In this document: piece by piece, positions 39,842 through 51,384 of the stretch
Position numbering within the stretch: position 1 is the stretch's first letter
How the letters are laid out: every line of letters starts with the position of its first letter
NCBI GenBank assembly: GCA_019843655.1
Contig: JACDQD010000105.1
Coordinates: 4,340,001 to 4,404,000 of the forward strand
DNA: 64,000 bases
Origin: Lethocerus indicus
Taxonomy: Eukaryota; Arthropoda; Insecta; Hemiptera; Belostomatidae
Reading direction: 5' to 3'
The notes under the pieces: generated by a model
The model's input: the letters and a program-made list of their open reading frames with translations, nothing else
Database searches by the model: none
What the model was told of the DNA's origin: nothing
Made by a program: the position numbers and the translations under genes

Positions 39842-42325
39842 CCGGGCGGGCGGGCCCTCTCTCCCACCGCCGCTCCCGCTCCGACCGCCTCCCGGCTCAG
39901 TTCCTCTCCCTACGGCTCCTCTTCCTCCTCCTCCTCCTCCTCCTCCTCCTCTCCTTCCCCGCTGCGACTCTTGCTCTGACCGAAGGACGCTCCCGGTCCC
40001 TCCGCCGTCGCTGTCGACTCGCCCGGGGTCCAGAAGCGTCGATGTCGCCTCAATGTACAAAGTGTGGATCACACCGCTGGGTGTGTGCGTGACTGCCAAC
40101 GTAAGTGCGTGCGTGTGCGTGTCCGGTGAGTCACCGCCCTCCGTGTCGGACACTAAGGGAAACGCCGGAATCGCTAAATTATTTATACTTTCACCGACAC
40201 GAATTTAGATTTTTTTTAAACGAATAATAAGTATTACTGGAGAACCCCCGGATGTTCCGCGTTCGGATTGTAGAGCCGCAAAGATTCCGGCCAAGATTGG
40301 GTCTTCGGTAGGCGTGTAGAAGCGGGTGTAGAAGACGTCCCCGACCGAGGACGAATAGCCGACACGCCACACCATCCTAGCGAGATTACGGTACCTGAAA
40401 TAAACCTTCGTCGTTCCCCATTTCCTCATCGTATTTTTAGACCTTTTCTAACCCCGAGAAGATCGGCGATCGTACCCGGACTAACGTAGCTCCCCGTCCC
40501 CACGGCAGCCGCACCGACGCGGCTCCTCCGCCTCCATTTTCCCTCTCCTATATCGCACTTTCATCTTCCCGGTTACCTCAACTCGGTTCTTCCCCCACCG
40601 GTCGAACTGTTCGACCAGTATTCAGTCACGAGTCGCGAATCGATTATTTGACTTTCACCTACGTTGTCGGAGTATTCAATTGCGTTATTGTCGTTCTTAA
40701 TTTTTACTTACATTTTTACCGCGCAAACCGGAAATATTTGACATTTTCCCGTTTTATATTTTCGAGTCGGATATTTTTGATTACCTTTTTTATAAAAACG
40801 CGAGATAAAAAAATAAAGAATTTAAAATCTTTTCGAGTAGACGGACTTGTTTCGATATTTTTATACTTAAAGTCATTTAAAACTAATTTACATTCTAGGC
40901 GCTAGTTTACGTAGTCTAATTGTAGGGAGAAGCGAATTGAAAATTGAGAAATCGGGGCTGGCGTTTGGTTGTGGTGGTGGTGAGAGAGAGAGAGAGTGAG
41001 TGCTGCGAGGGCGGCTTCCCCCCCGCCGCCCATCGCCACTTGGACAACACTTTAACACCTGTTCCGTTCTAATAATATTGACCGGCTAGTACACAGTCAC
41101 CAGAGTTGACGAATTTCGAATCGTTGAGTCGGTTTGAATTTTATAATGTTATCTCGAAATATATAGTCATTTTAACGCGTAGTCTATAGGGCTAAAAATT
41201 CAATAATCTTTTGTATTTTCGGTGTAAAACGTCGTGTAAGACTATTTGCGTAGGGTCTTAGTTAGAGCAGGTAAATATAAGCCGGGGTTAAAGAGCTGTT
41301 GTGAACTGAACGGCCCCGTTAGGTTACACATAAAGATTTCCTGATAGAGAGACGACTCGTGTCGATTGGCGGTCCCGGTGTCCGCCCCACGAGCCCTGCT
41401 TCTACGCTCTTGCATGTTCTTTATATCAATGTGATTGTTACAAACTAGTTATCTTAACGTTTATCTCATACATATACGATAAGCATATATTTTTTATTAA
41501 AAAAGAGTTTTTTCACTATGTTAATCATGCATGGGATATTCGTATGTATAAAAATTAATTTCATTAATGAAAATGAATATTTGTACTTTAGTATTTTTGT
41601 ACTGTGACTACATTGTATAAACTAGACTAAGATAATTTAGAAGTATAAACTGTTATATTTTGTGGTTGTGTTCCTTTATAGAGTCTTTTGTTATTTTTTT
41701 CATAGTTCACGCAGTATATTTTTTATTAGGAATTAGGTGGCTTTAGTATTTTTTTTAAATCACTAGGCAAATTTTTGATGTAATTTTTGATGTGAAACTT
41801 CCTTCTAGTTAGTCTATTAAATGAATTGTTGTAACTGTTATCGGAGTGTAATCATTTACGAACGTTCATTGCAGTATGTAACCGTACCCACTTTTCTTTA
41901 ACGATTTAAACCGATAAAGATGCTTTATTATATTATAATGGTAAACTACCTAGCGTTTCATTTTCCGAGCAGTTACCGGACAGACGATAATAGTTGTACA
42001 AAATTGCTAACTTACTATTCGCATATTCAATGAACGTTCGCCAGTTTTCCTTGTGTTTTAAGTCAGACCAATGCGGTGTTAAAGTTACCTAGGGGATTGT
42101 TATAACATCCATGTAGATACTTTTCTATGATAAATCACTTATCACTTATATAGTTACATAAATTATATATATGTATAAAATTATATGTACATTTTACTTT
42201 TGTTTATTTTATTACTACATTTTTATTTTATTACGAATAGCTTCCAGATAGCGTATGTTATTATTTTTGTATTACGAATTTTGTCTTTTGATTTTTTTTG
42301 AAATAAATTTATATTATTAATTTTG
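39842..42325 (+). other. Tob: Probable Tob 3' UTR
   Basis: After the TAA at 39839-39841 the DNA is GC-rich for about 300 bases, with a (TCC)n run near 39922-39952. It then becomes increasingly T- and A-rich with no reading frame of interest, typical of a long 3' UTR. An AATAAA at 42302-42307 is followed by a T/GT-rich stretch (about 42320-42352), which is the layout of a cleavage site. A GA repeat (40982-40996) lies inside. The 3' end is inferred and transcription was not observed. Confidence 0.5.
42302..42307 (+). terminator. Candidate poly(A) signal AATAAA for Tob
   Basis: A canonical AATAAA lies about 2.46 kb after the Tob stop. It is followed within 20-50 bases by a U- and GU-rich downstream element, which is what cleavage and polyadenylation factors require. 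It is the best-placed signal downstream of the gene. Confidence 0.5.
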
Positions 42326-42711
42326 CGTTTCTTTTGATTTCGTTTGGTTTTTTACCTAACGTAATTTTTAAATATTTAATCGGAAAAAGCTTTATGGACG
42401 CTGCGGTGTACAGTTCTATAGGCCGTAAATTACCGATCCGTCGAAGATAACTAAATTCGCGGTCGACTATCCGTTTGTTGTTTAGTCAGAGTCAATTCGA
42501 TCGATAAAACGTGATAACACACACACTTATTAGAGTACGGTACGGGGCCGCAAACGTCGATAAAGTCGACTTTAAATATATTTACATTCGCGATCGTTTT
42601 CTAATCGGTGTTTTTTTTTTCTTAGCGATTTAGAAAATGTAGTTATTTTACCGAGTCGGTTTTTTGGATTGGGTCTGGAGGCTGTCTGTAGAACGGAGGG
42701 AGATGAAGTAA

Positions 42712-42792
42712 AGAGGAAAGAGAGGAGAGAGCGAGAGAGAAAGAGAGGGAGAGAGAGAGAAAGAGATAGAGAGAGAGGGAAAGGGAGAGAGA
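42712..42792. repeat. GA-rich degenerate microsatellite
   Basis: An almost pure purine stretch dominated by GAGA with scattered A and T. It lies about 400 bases beyond the first candidate Tob poly(A) signal. Confidence 0.85.
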
Positions 42793-43019
42793 CATAGGTG
42801 GACCGACAACCGGGCTGTATCAATCCAAAATATCGATTCGGATGTTAAATAAATGAATATTGTATTCCGAAGTGTCGCGTGTGTCGCGCTTGGGACAATC
42901 GGGCAATGCCAACGACGCGACAGGCCTAATACAGGAATACTAGCTCTCACCAGCCGCCTAGCATAAACCGACCCTCTGAAATTAGCCTACCTCACTGCGC
43001 CCCCTTACTTTCCTTCTCC

Positions 43020-43076
43020 TCCCCCCCCCCCCCCACACACACACACAGACACACACATACACACACACACACACAC
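43020..43076. repeat. Poly(C) followed by (CA)n
   Basis: A run of about 14 C is followed by about 40 bases of imperfect CA repeat with GA and TA interruptions. Confidence 0.9.
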
Positions 43077-43845
43077 CCTCACCAAGCTTCACATATCCCA
43101 CACACGCGATCACCAGCTAACACTGACACACGTCTAGACGTACGCATACAACACGAACGATTGTGTTCTTTCTCGTACTGAAGTTTTTGTAGCCGACCGC
43201 TCCTTCAGGACCAGTTTCGTTTTGCATTTTTTTAAAACGATACCGTCGATAGCCCGTCGAGTTAGAACGCGGGAAGCCAATTTTTTATAGTCCGGCGCCT
43301 TTGGCGGAATTTTTTATACATTTTCGTACTTCTCAATCAAATTTTCTATCGTGACCGCACTTTCTTTCTCCCGTTCGAGACCGTTTGAAGAAATAAATTT
43401 AAAATTTATAATAAAATAGCCAATCGATTCCGGTCTTTCTCTTCTGTTCCATGTATATTCGTCGGAAAAATTAAAGTTGCCGATTCGGCCCGTAGGTCGT
43501 CCTCGGGAAGTTGTCTAGCGGAGAGTTCTGTTGACCGGGGCGACCCGACAGAAGGGTGTGTTGCGTCCAATCTAATAATCGGAAGGCTATGAACCCTGCG
43601 TTAGTATTTATGTAGAAATAATTGTTATAGTTTTGATTTTATAGTCACCGTTTTTAATCTAAACGCTACATTGCTCTTCGAGCGCGGTTCGCCAATTACC
43701 CGGCGGACCCGCCCCTATCGAGCCGAGTGTTAGCACTCTATTTATTTCCCCGTTTATAGGTGTAAATTGTACCGAAACGATATCTTAGTCAATATTATAC
43801 TCATATACATTATAATTGTGTATAAATGTGTATAAATATTATATA

Positions 43846-43853
43846 TGTATATA
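43846..43853 (+). promoter_or_regulatory. Pumilio-type element TGTATATA with two near matches upstream
   Basis: TGTATATA fits the Pumilio consensus UGUANAUA. Two TGTATAAA near matches lie at 43818-43825 and 43828-43835, so three such motifs fall within 36 bases, just before the distal ATTAAA. The stretch is AT-rich, so chance clustering is possible. The motif matters only if the distal 3' UTR is transcribed. Confidence 0.3.
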
Positions 43854-43901
43854 TTATATAATTTTTCATATTGTACTAAAAATTGACATTTTTAAGTTTA
43901 T

Positions 43902-43907
43902 ATTAAA
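43902..43907 (+). terminator. Alternative distal poly(A) signal ATTAAA
   Basis: ATTAAA is followed directly by TGTGTTTTGAG, a GU-rich downstream element. It sits at the end of an AU-rich stretch with UGUAUAAA and UGUAUAUA motifs (43818-43853). If used, it would give Tob a 3' UTR of about 4 kb. A further AATAAA is at 44096-44101. Use of either site is inference. Confidence 0.3.
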
Positions 43908-46900
43908 ATGTGTTTTGAGCATACTTAACAATAACAGAGTAGTTTCTTTATAAATTCCACATCCATTGCCCAAAATTACCTGTCGGTCTTTTTACAGAAA
44001 CTTAATTGGATCTACAAACCCCATTATGGACTTTTTTTATAAGGTTCGAGACCAGAGGAAATAATGCTGCGGATGTCCTATCCAGTCGAGGTACAAATAA
44101 ACATTTACGACTACAAATATTGGCTTATTTATTGTAATTAAAAGAAAGATTATTTGTTACAGCGTGTCGACTGTTCCCCTTATAGTGTTTCGATGTGCGG
44201 AAGGCACAGAGCTCTAATAAACTACAGTGAATTAACCTTTGATTAACTTTTTTATCCTGATAAATTATGTACAAAAGGTTCCGACTGAGGGAAAGTGGCT
44301 TTCAAACTGGGGCACCCTACCCTTCACCAGATTCAAACTATATTATTAAGGTTATGTTTCACGGGGGATTATATTTCGAGGACCAATATAAGACGTAGTT
44401 TCGCCAATATTGATTAAAAAATGGAAATATTTCAAGAGTAATTTGTAAAATATTTTAATATGATAAATAATTCTTTTACTTACTTTTCGTTTTTATCATT
44501 TTAATATCACCGCAACTATCTTTATTTAATCTTTTATTAGTTTAATGCTATTCCAGAATTTTTAGTAATGATTCTGGGTGGCTCTTAGGATTGATTTTGA
44601 AGAACCAACTGAGCAGAGGAGGCGTTGAAATTCTATAGAAGAACCTCCTCGTCGAGTCCTATTTAATTATTAATAGAATCTGAGTTATAATATGGGGGGG
44701 GGGAGAGATGCACGGGGCAGTGGGACAAAAAGGGAGCGGCAGCCCTAATAGACGCCATCCATCCATCGCCTTTTAAAATGGTGCCGGCCCCCCCCTGAAT
44801 AATGCATCCGGCCGACATGCTTTCCCTTTTGAAAGTCAAATATTCTCGTTTTGGGTAGGGGTCGGCACCAATTCGGTATCGGGTACAACCCGAGACGCCT
44901 CCCCCCTCCCACCAACCTCCGATAGTAACAATAATAATGAAAACCCGTGTTCAGGTTCGAATTCCGGGACCCGGCGAAGAGCACTCGATTTCGACCCTTC
45001 TAATCGTTTTCGCTTTTCTATACAATCCGCATTGCGGGAATCGATATCGGTGACTGATGTGCGATCGTGACAGGGAGTATGACCTTACTGCTCCGCGCCC
45101 ACGGGGGCGGGTGTGTACACGACCATCGATCCGAACAGGAATAGGGTGAAGACAAATTATTTGAAAAAATAATACCTTATTTTAATATTGATCCGAACAC
45201 GAGCAGTTACAAACTTACAGTTCTGAGAAATTCAACCTAAAGGCCCAGTGATTAATAATTGGAATAAGAATAAATCCGCGACTGCCGGCAGGATAATTCA
45301 TACATCAGGTCTGGTGTAAGTATCTCATGTGCTGAGGGTGGTGAGAAGCCAATCCCAGCCACAGATAAGAAACTAGTCGTTAAAATATATTAAAATTAAA
45401 CGCTAGTCGCATATTTTGTAAAAAGGCCCTTGGCAAAGGTTTTTCAGTATTCCGTCTTACTGAGATATTTTGGCGATGCGACATAGTAGGCGAAAAGCAT
45501 TAATTTCTGTCTCATATATTTTTATATACATCAATTTTTTTTCTGCGGTAGTGTTTATTCCTTTTATCACTCTGCTAAACTAATACTTCCAGTAGTTTAC
45601 ATGTAAACTTAGTAGTTGTTTGTGTAGTACTTTTTTTTGTCACGGTGTATATAGTAGTTTTACAGCGACATTCCTACTATCTATATCAAAAATAGTATAT
45701 CATAGAATGTAGCTCCTTCTTACGGGTAATTACAAAATACATATTTAATGTTCCTTATCCCTAAATAAATACCGCACTCCTACATTATGCACGAAACGTA
45801 GTCTTTATTGAACATTTTAAAAAAAGGAAGGGAAAACGCCCTAATACGTGAAATAAAATGCAAACTACATCCCATCTAAGAATGGAATGACAATGGATCA
45901 CTCGTCAGAGTTAATAGTGTTCCCACTTCGGAAGGAATTTTGATGGCCGAAAGAATCTTAATATAGACCAATCTTGTGGATGATGAGGCGGGGTTTGGTG
46001 GGGGGTGGGAGGGGGGAGGGGTAGTTCCAATCTCGGAAGGAACACTCGTAAAATATCCCGGAAATTTGGCGAAATCCCCCGATATATTCGTCCCGTGGAT
46101 CGATTCGGCCGTATCCGACAGTCGTTTCTGGCTGCGTTTGACGCTGATAAAAACAGTCGCGTCAAATCAAAGCCGACCGAGTCCTGGGCCGGGTAATAAC
46201 AATTAAAATAAAATATTTCTATTCGGACGATGTCTGTGTACAAACACGGGAAGGGGGGAGGGGCACCCGTTGGCCCTGACCCAGATACAAGTCATTGATT
46301 TAATTTCTCGTCGAAAAGGTCGTCTTTTCACGTCGTGCCCATTCAAGTCGGGCGACCGCCACTCCGTACGACGGTCGACAACATTCTATCATATAGATCC
46401 TATCTTCTAGGCTATTTTTATTCTCTCGACTATATACAGCAAATTAACAGCGGCACTTTGCAATTCACAAAAACTTTATTTTTCTACGAATATGCGTAGT
46501 AAGACGACAACTAAATACAAATGATGAGTTTTACATGTATCACCGCCCAGGGGCATTACTGCAGTGGCACTTTCGATTGGGCTGGGACATGAGCCGTACC
46601 CAGGTACCAAATCGAATGAACGCAAACAAAGGTTCTACGACTATTTAGTCAAACAGACTGTTTTACAGCTTAAACGTACCAATATTTATATATTTTATGT
46701 GGCTCACACAAAGTTAACGAAGGTAATTCGGATAAGTCAATTATGGCGTAAAAGACTTTTTACTGTCGGTAATTTCCAGGAAGATCGGCAAGCCTACCTG
46801 CCCTTAAAGCTCCTCTTATCATTTTCTCGTTAACAATCCTCCCTTTCTGAATTTCCTTACCGAGATAATTGCGAAGCACAATGGCCGAGCTGCTACTCTT

Positions 46901-48972
46901 TGATGTAATCAAATATTCATCGCTTTATTATACCCGTTGTTATTTTTGAGTAATGAGTAAATTCTTTCCTCAAGTGTACGGACAATCAGTTGTATAAATC
47001 AGCTTGTTATAATATAAAAGTGGCGATTGAAAATGAAAGAGAGAAAGAAATAGCAATTTGATAAATTCGCATTCTCCCCATCCTAAGTATTAGTTACGTT
47101 TAAATGTCTGAGCTCGGTTACGGCCTACAGTCGGTATATCCCAAGTAGCCGGAGGAGATAAAGATTGTATTTCTTATCTCCGTTCATTGTGATATATTCC
47201 GTCCCGATTTAGATTTGGGTCAAATCCTCTCCCACTCTCTTGAATAGACAGAATATTTTCAGTATTAATGGAAAAAACGCCGCGTGTCTACTGGCGCAAA
47301 GCTGGCGGCCGTAAATTATTGTCGTCACTGAGAGATAGCACGGCCGTCAGTTATCGCACAAAAAGAGCGTAGCAACACGCCGAGCGAGTTTTAAAACCCA
47401 GCAATAAAGATAAAAGTCGTCGATGGAAAAAGAAAAAACTCCCGGACCGCGTATCGGATGATCCACCGTCGAACGGATCGAGGGGTCAGGAGAACCCAAT
47501 CTGGAGGTTTGAGACTTTTCACTTTCGATACATTCCTCTACGTATAATATGAAACCGATGTCGACCCTCCCATCGAGAACTATTACTACATAATAAATAA
47601 GATATTAGCGAACCTTAATAATTTTCCTTGTCCTTGCCACGTGCTCTTTCAATGAATACAGATTTACTAACTAAGGGAAAAGATAAACAAGATAATCAGC
47701 GGCTCTGTATGAATTGCAGAGTTGGTTTTTCATAATGTTGCCACTTATTTTACGAGCTTTAGCTTCCAGCCTAATGGGCTTTCGTAAGTGCACATAGATT
47801 CACTGCAAGATAATGTTCTTGTATGGGGAAGATAAAACCTAGGAGTCCAGACGACCGTTTTTGTTCTATTTTTATACAATCTCACTCACGATAATTATGA
47901 AATTTAGGTCCATTCAGTACATAGGATATTATCTCCAGATGTATCGGTATATGAGATAATTTGGTTCTCTTCGGTTATGGAAAAAAATAAATATTTCTTA
48001 TAAATACGCATTCTAAATATGTCCTCCAATCCCTAATAGCTTTTCGGTCACGGGCAAAGGAAGAAAGAATATCACCCGACAAACGTTCCAGATTGACATT
48101 CTGTCCTGGCTTGAAGGGAGCTCTATCCCGGAATCAGTACGTAGAAAATGGAGTCGATACATTCCGTAAAGCGAGGGCAGAAGGAAAGGACCGAGAGGAA
48201 AGTAGATAAGGAAACGGAGGAAAGAGAGAGCGGGCGGATTGATTTTTACACCTGACCCGGGAGTACCCGCAGCATTGGGGCCGAATTTCGCCGAAATTAA
48301 CCGCACTGCCAAAATTGCTTTAAACACAGGGATCGGCAATTATTTTTAGAGCGCTTCCGTAAACTAAACTTCCAAGATATCTTTGTTCGACGATTGGCCC
48401 GATATCAACTCCAATCGGGTTTCGGCCCAAGCAATAATACACCCGGGGCTTACAAACAAGCGAGGCATTTTCTAATTTCCGACTGTAAATGCCCTAAAAT
48501 AAATCATGGAAGAAAGTGTTACAGTTTACCCGGAACATTCCTGGACTGTAAACGATGGTGTAACAAAAGAAATTTCAATACAGAAGAAGATTCAATATTC
48601 GTCATTTGTTTTAATTTCAAACATTTTCATAGATTGATTTTGTTTGGAACATGACATGGAATGTGACACGAAATATTTCGAATTACCATCACCGCAAATG
48701 CCATTTCCGGTGTGCTAAAAAAATATTTTCTCGCATAATCTCCGGAAGGAAAGATTGTGAAAGGAAAAGTTAGATTGAAAGGGACAGCGGAAAGCGAACA
48801 TCGGATTTATTACTCGAGTATCCAGGATGAAGTCGTCGACCCCTTTCGCCAGTAACCCGGAAACGAGTCAGATTATGTAAAATAAAACTTTATAAAGTAC
48901 CATAGAAGCAGAATAATTGTAGAAAGGTCGCAATGAAAATATCCATATAAAAATTCAACTTCTATGATATGC

Positions 48973-48990
48973 TGGAAATATATATTTCCA
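48973..48990. repeat. Perfect 18-bp palindrome TGGAAATATATATTTCCA
   Basis: The sequence equals its own reverse complement. The ends resemble inverted MADS-box CArG half sites, but the spacing does not fit a standard CArG box. Function unknown. Confidence 0.6.
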
Positions 48991-49240
48991 TATATAATTA
49001 ATATAGTAACCAACCTTAGTAATTAATACACTGACCGAACCCTACTGAAGTGATGATCCTGATCAGCCAACTGGAGTTGTAAATCTGCAATGTCAGGGCT
49101 TGCAACTTGTTCAATGGACACTGGGCCTATTTCAGCCACGTGTTATAGGTCTGACCTCGTGGGAAGACAGCTTTTATGGTTCATAAACTGCCAGCAAATT
49201 CTTTCCTCGACTATAAAACTTACATGTATATAAGTGAGTG

Positions 49241-49242
<2 letters not shown>

Positions 49243-49297
<55 letters not shown>
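49243..49297. repeat. (AT)n-(GT)n compound microsatellite
   Basis: About 46 bases of AT followed by four GT units. It abuts dispersed repeat copy A. Confidence 0.95.
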
Positions 49298-49300
49298 TTT

Positions 49301-49513
49301 ACAGGTTCTATAAGAGATATAACATCAAAATCGTTGACATCATGTCGGCATCTTTTTTTTATGTTATAAGACAATGATTAAACCCGATTAGGTGATAATT
49401 CTTTGTGAAACAACAGACACACATTTACAGCTTTTTATGTGGGCACCTTATCTTACGAGAGGAGTTGATTGTCTAAAGAATAGAGTGTGACGAAGACTCA
49501 GTAGTGTGCGAGA
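49301..49513 (+). repeat. Unnamed dispersed repeat, copy A (after an AT microsatellite)
   Basis: This segment aligns over its length with 51160-51384 in the same orientation. Shared blocks include ACAGGT-CTATAA, a GATTAAACC block, TTTGTGAAA-AAC-GAC, an identical 18-base block CACATTTACAGCTTTTTA (49420-49437), CCTTATC-TAC and GACGAAGACT. It lies directly after an (AT)n-(GT)n tract. By eye, similarity is roughly 65-75 percent. No open reading frame or terminal inverted repeat is visible. Confidence 0.7.
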
Positions 49514-50380
49514 CGATCGAAGATTTCGGTATAAATTCAGCATTTACCGCTCCGTCTGGTTCAATTTTTCTGCCACCGATATGTATTTTGAGAGGCCTAA
49601 ACTTCAATTACCTTTGCCTAGAAAATGAACCCCCGGGCCCTCCTTCTCTGTTGTCCCTCTTCACACCACACCGCACAAAGAAAAAGCAATTTTCGTTATA
49701 TTTATAATTTATATTAGTTTTAATATTTGTTTAAACTTCCGAAAAGAAACATTTAAACGTAATCGTAATTTAACTTAAATTGGAAAAAGTACAGAACTGC
49801 AAAATGTTTGAAAATAATCCTAGGAGCTTTAAGTTAAATAAAAGAAATACTGGACATAAATATAGGAAACTGCTTAAAGCCCAAGTAATCGGATTAATGC
49901 TGTTCTTGAGACTTTATTTCAGTATTCATAGATCCAGCCACTATACATATTTTTAATTCTCTAACAATATCAGCTCTTTTCTTTAAGTTTTGTTCTCTTT
50001 AGATTGTATTCATTTTTCATTATTCAGGTATGTGCTCGCAACACCATGTTCTTGCAAATTCATCTTGAACAGGTGTCTGAAAGGAAAATTATACTAAAGT
50101 TTACAGAAAACGTCTCATGAAAGTTTTATGAAGAGTAGAAATTTCGTTTTTAAATACTTTCGAATCGCCCGAATAAATTATAAGATGGTAGTTGGCAACG
50201 AAAAGCGATACAAATATTTCAGCCCCACCTGTATGTCTTAGAGGGGTGAGGCCCGGATCCGCCCTCCGGAGCATTGAGTACTGTAGGGGGGCGTGCGCCC
50301 CACCGGTACGAGTAGAACGTAAATCGGGGGCGGTGGGGGCGGCGGCGATCGATAGAGGGGGCGGTGCACAGAAATAGAGC

Positions 50381-50490
50381 GGGCCCCGGCCCCGGCCCCG
50401 GCCCAGGGCACACCTCTCCCTCCTTCTCTACCCCTCCATCCCTCTCTCCCTCTCTCTCCCTCCCTCTCTCCCCCTCTCTCTCGCTCTCTC
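50381..50490. repeat. (GGCCCC)n short array joined to a long polypyrimidine tract
   Basis: 50381-50404 holds three to four tandem CCCCGG units; the minus strand has four runs of three or more G with two-base spacers, a good G-quadruplex pattern. It is followed by CT-rich DNA to about 50490. G-rich GGGGGCGG motifs lie on the + strand at about 50328-50367, with inverse partners near 50542-50566. Confidence 0.85.
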
Positions 50491-51021
50491 TGGGTCAAGG
50501 ACAGCACACCATCGACCATGATAAAGGTCAACTCAGGAGAGCACCGCCCCCACCGCCGCCCCCGCAACCACCTAACACTAGCCCTCACCTCTTCTTATAT
50601 CGATTATTGACTAATTTCTGTAGACAAACTAGGCCAATGTTTGAAATTTCCGTAGGTTCTCTTTGTTGCCGAAAATCTTAAGGTATCTAAATTGTATTCT
50701 CCTTCCTCATTTTGACAAGTAAATCTATTTCATTCCTTATCATGGATTATACATCGAAAACCAAAGTGATGAGTGAAAATTCTTCCGTGTGAGCTCTCCT
50801 TGCCGCATTTTGTATAAATAAAAATAAAATTCTCTTCGATGAAATATGAATCTCCGTTCTTAAATGTAACAAAAAATTGTATCTACAAGAGAAATATTGA
50901 AAATATCTTTTCAGCTCAGGAAATAGAAGGATTTGATTGCTTGATGTGGACAAACAGAGCATGTAAACATTGAGATTTGTTAATAGGTATGAATCCACGA
51001 CGATTTTATACACTATTATTT

Positions 51022-51023
<2 letters not shown>

Positions 51024-51082
<59 letters not shown>
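51024..51082. repeat. (AT)n microsatellite
   Basis: About 59 bases of uninterrupted AT, the longest in the window, upstream of dispersed repeat copy B. Confidence 0.95.
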
Positions 51083-51086
<4 letters not shown>

Positions 51087-51159
51087 AAATGGCAGTGACA
51101 TAATGTTCAGCAAAATAAGGTTTTACATTATGCAACATGTTGCTGTATATATTTTGGTT

Positions 51160-51384
51160 ACAGGTACTATAAAGGATGTAACGTCTGCACGCGTTTATTT
51201 TTAACTTATAGGCGAAGATTAAACCTAAACCGGAGAGTAAATTCGGACGAGTAATGGGATGAGTAATTTTTTGTGAAAAAACTGACGCACATTTACAGCT
51301 TTTTACGAAGGTGCCTTATCGTACAAAGTGGAGAGTGAACCGTCTGAAGAGTAACCTGAGACGAAGACTTCTCGAGACGTGAGA
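51160..51384 (+). repeat. Unnamed dispersed repeat, copy B
   Basis: Diverged direct copy of 49301-49513, with the identical 18-base block at 51288-51305. It lies about 80 bases after a long (AT)n tract, whereas copy A abuts its own tract, so a microsatellite upstream is a shared property. The two copies are about 1.9 kb apart. They could be remnants of a short non-autonomous element or of a local duplication. Confidence 0.7.

Larger units (their letters stand above)
42353..49242. other. Downstream of Tob, no gene seen
   Basis: AT-rich sequence with the GA, C/CA and palindrome features and the distal poly(A) signal listed separately. A box-B-like GGTTCGAATTCC at about 44953-44964 is not part of a tRNA fold. 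Open frames are short and unrecognised. Confidence 0.55.

Noticed and set aside
39238..40092. Open frame of 284 codons overlapping Tob exon 2
   Set aside because: It is the third-frame reading of the CAG/GCN repeats and the GC-rich 3' UTR. It yields low-complexity Thr/Ala/Gly and Leu runs, while the Tob frame gives conserved protein and a correct splice.
39452..40153. Antisense open frame of 233 codons opposite Tob
   Set aside because: Arg/Gly/Leu-rich translation of the same repeats on the other strand, with no domain and no promoter or poly(A) signal.
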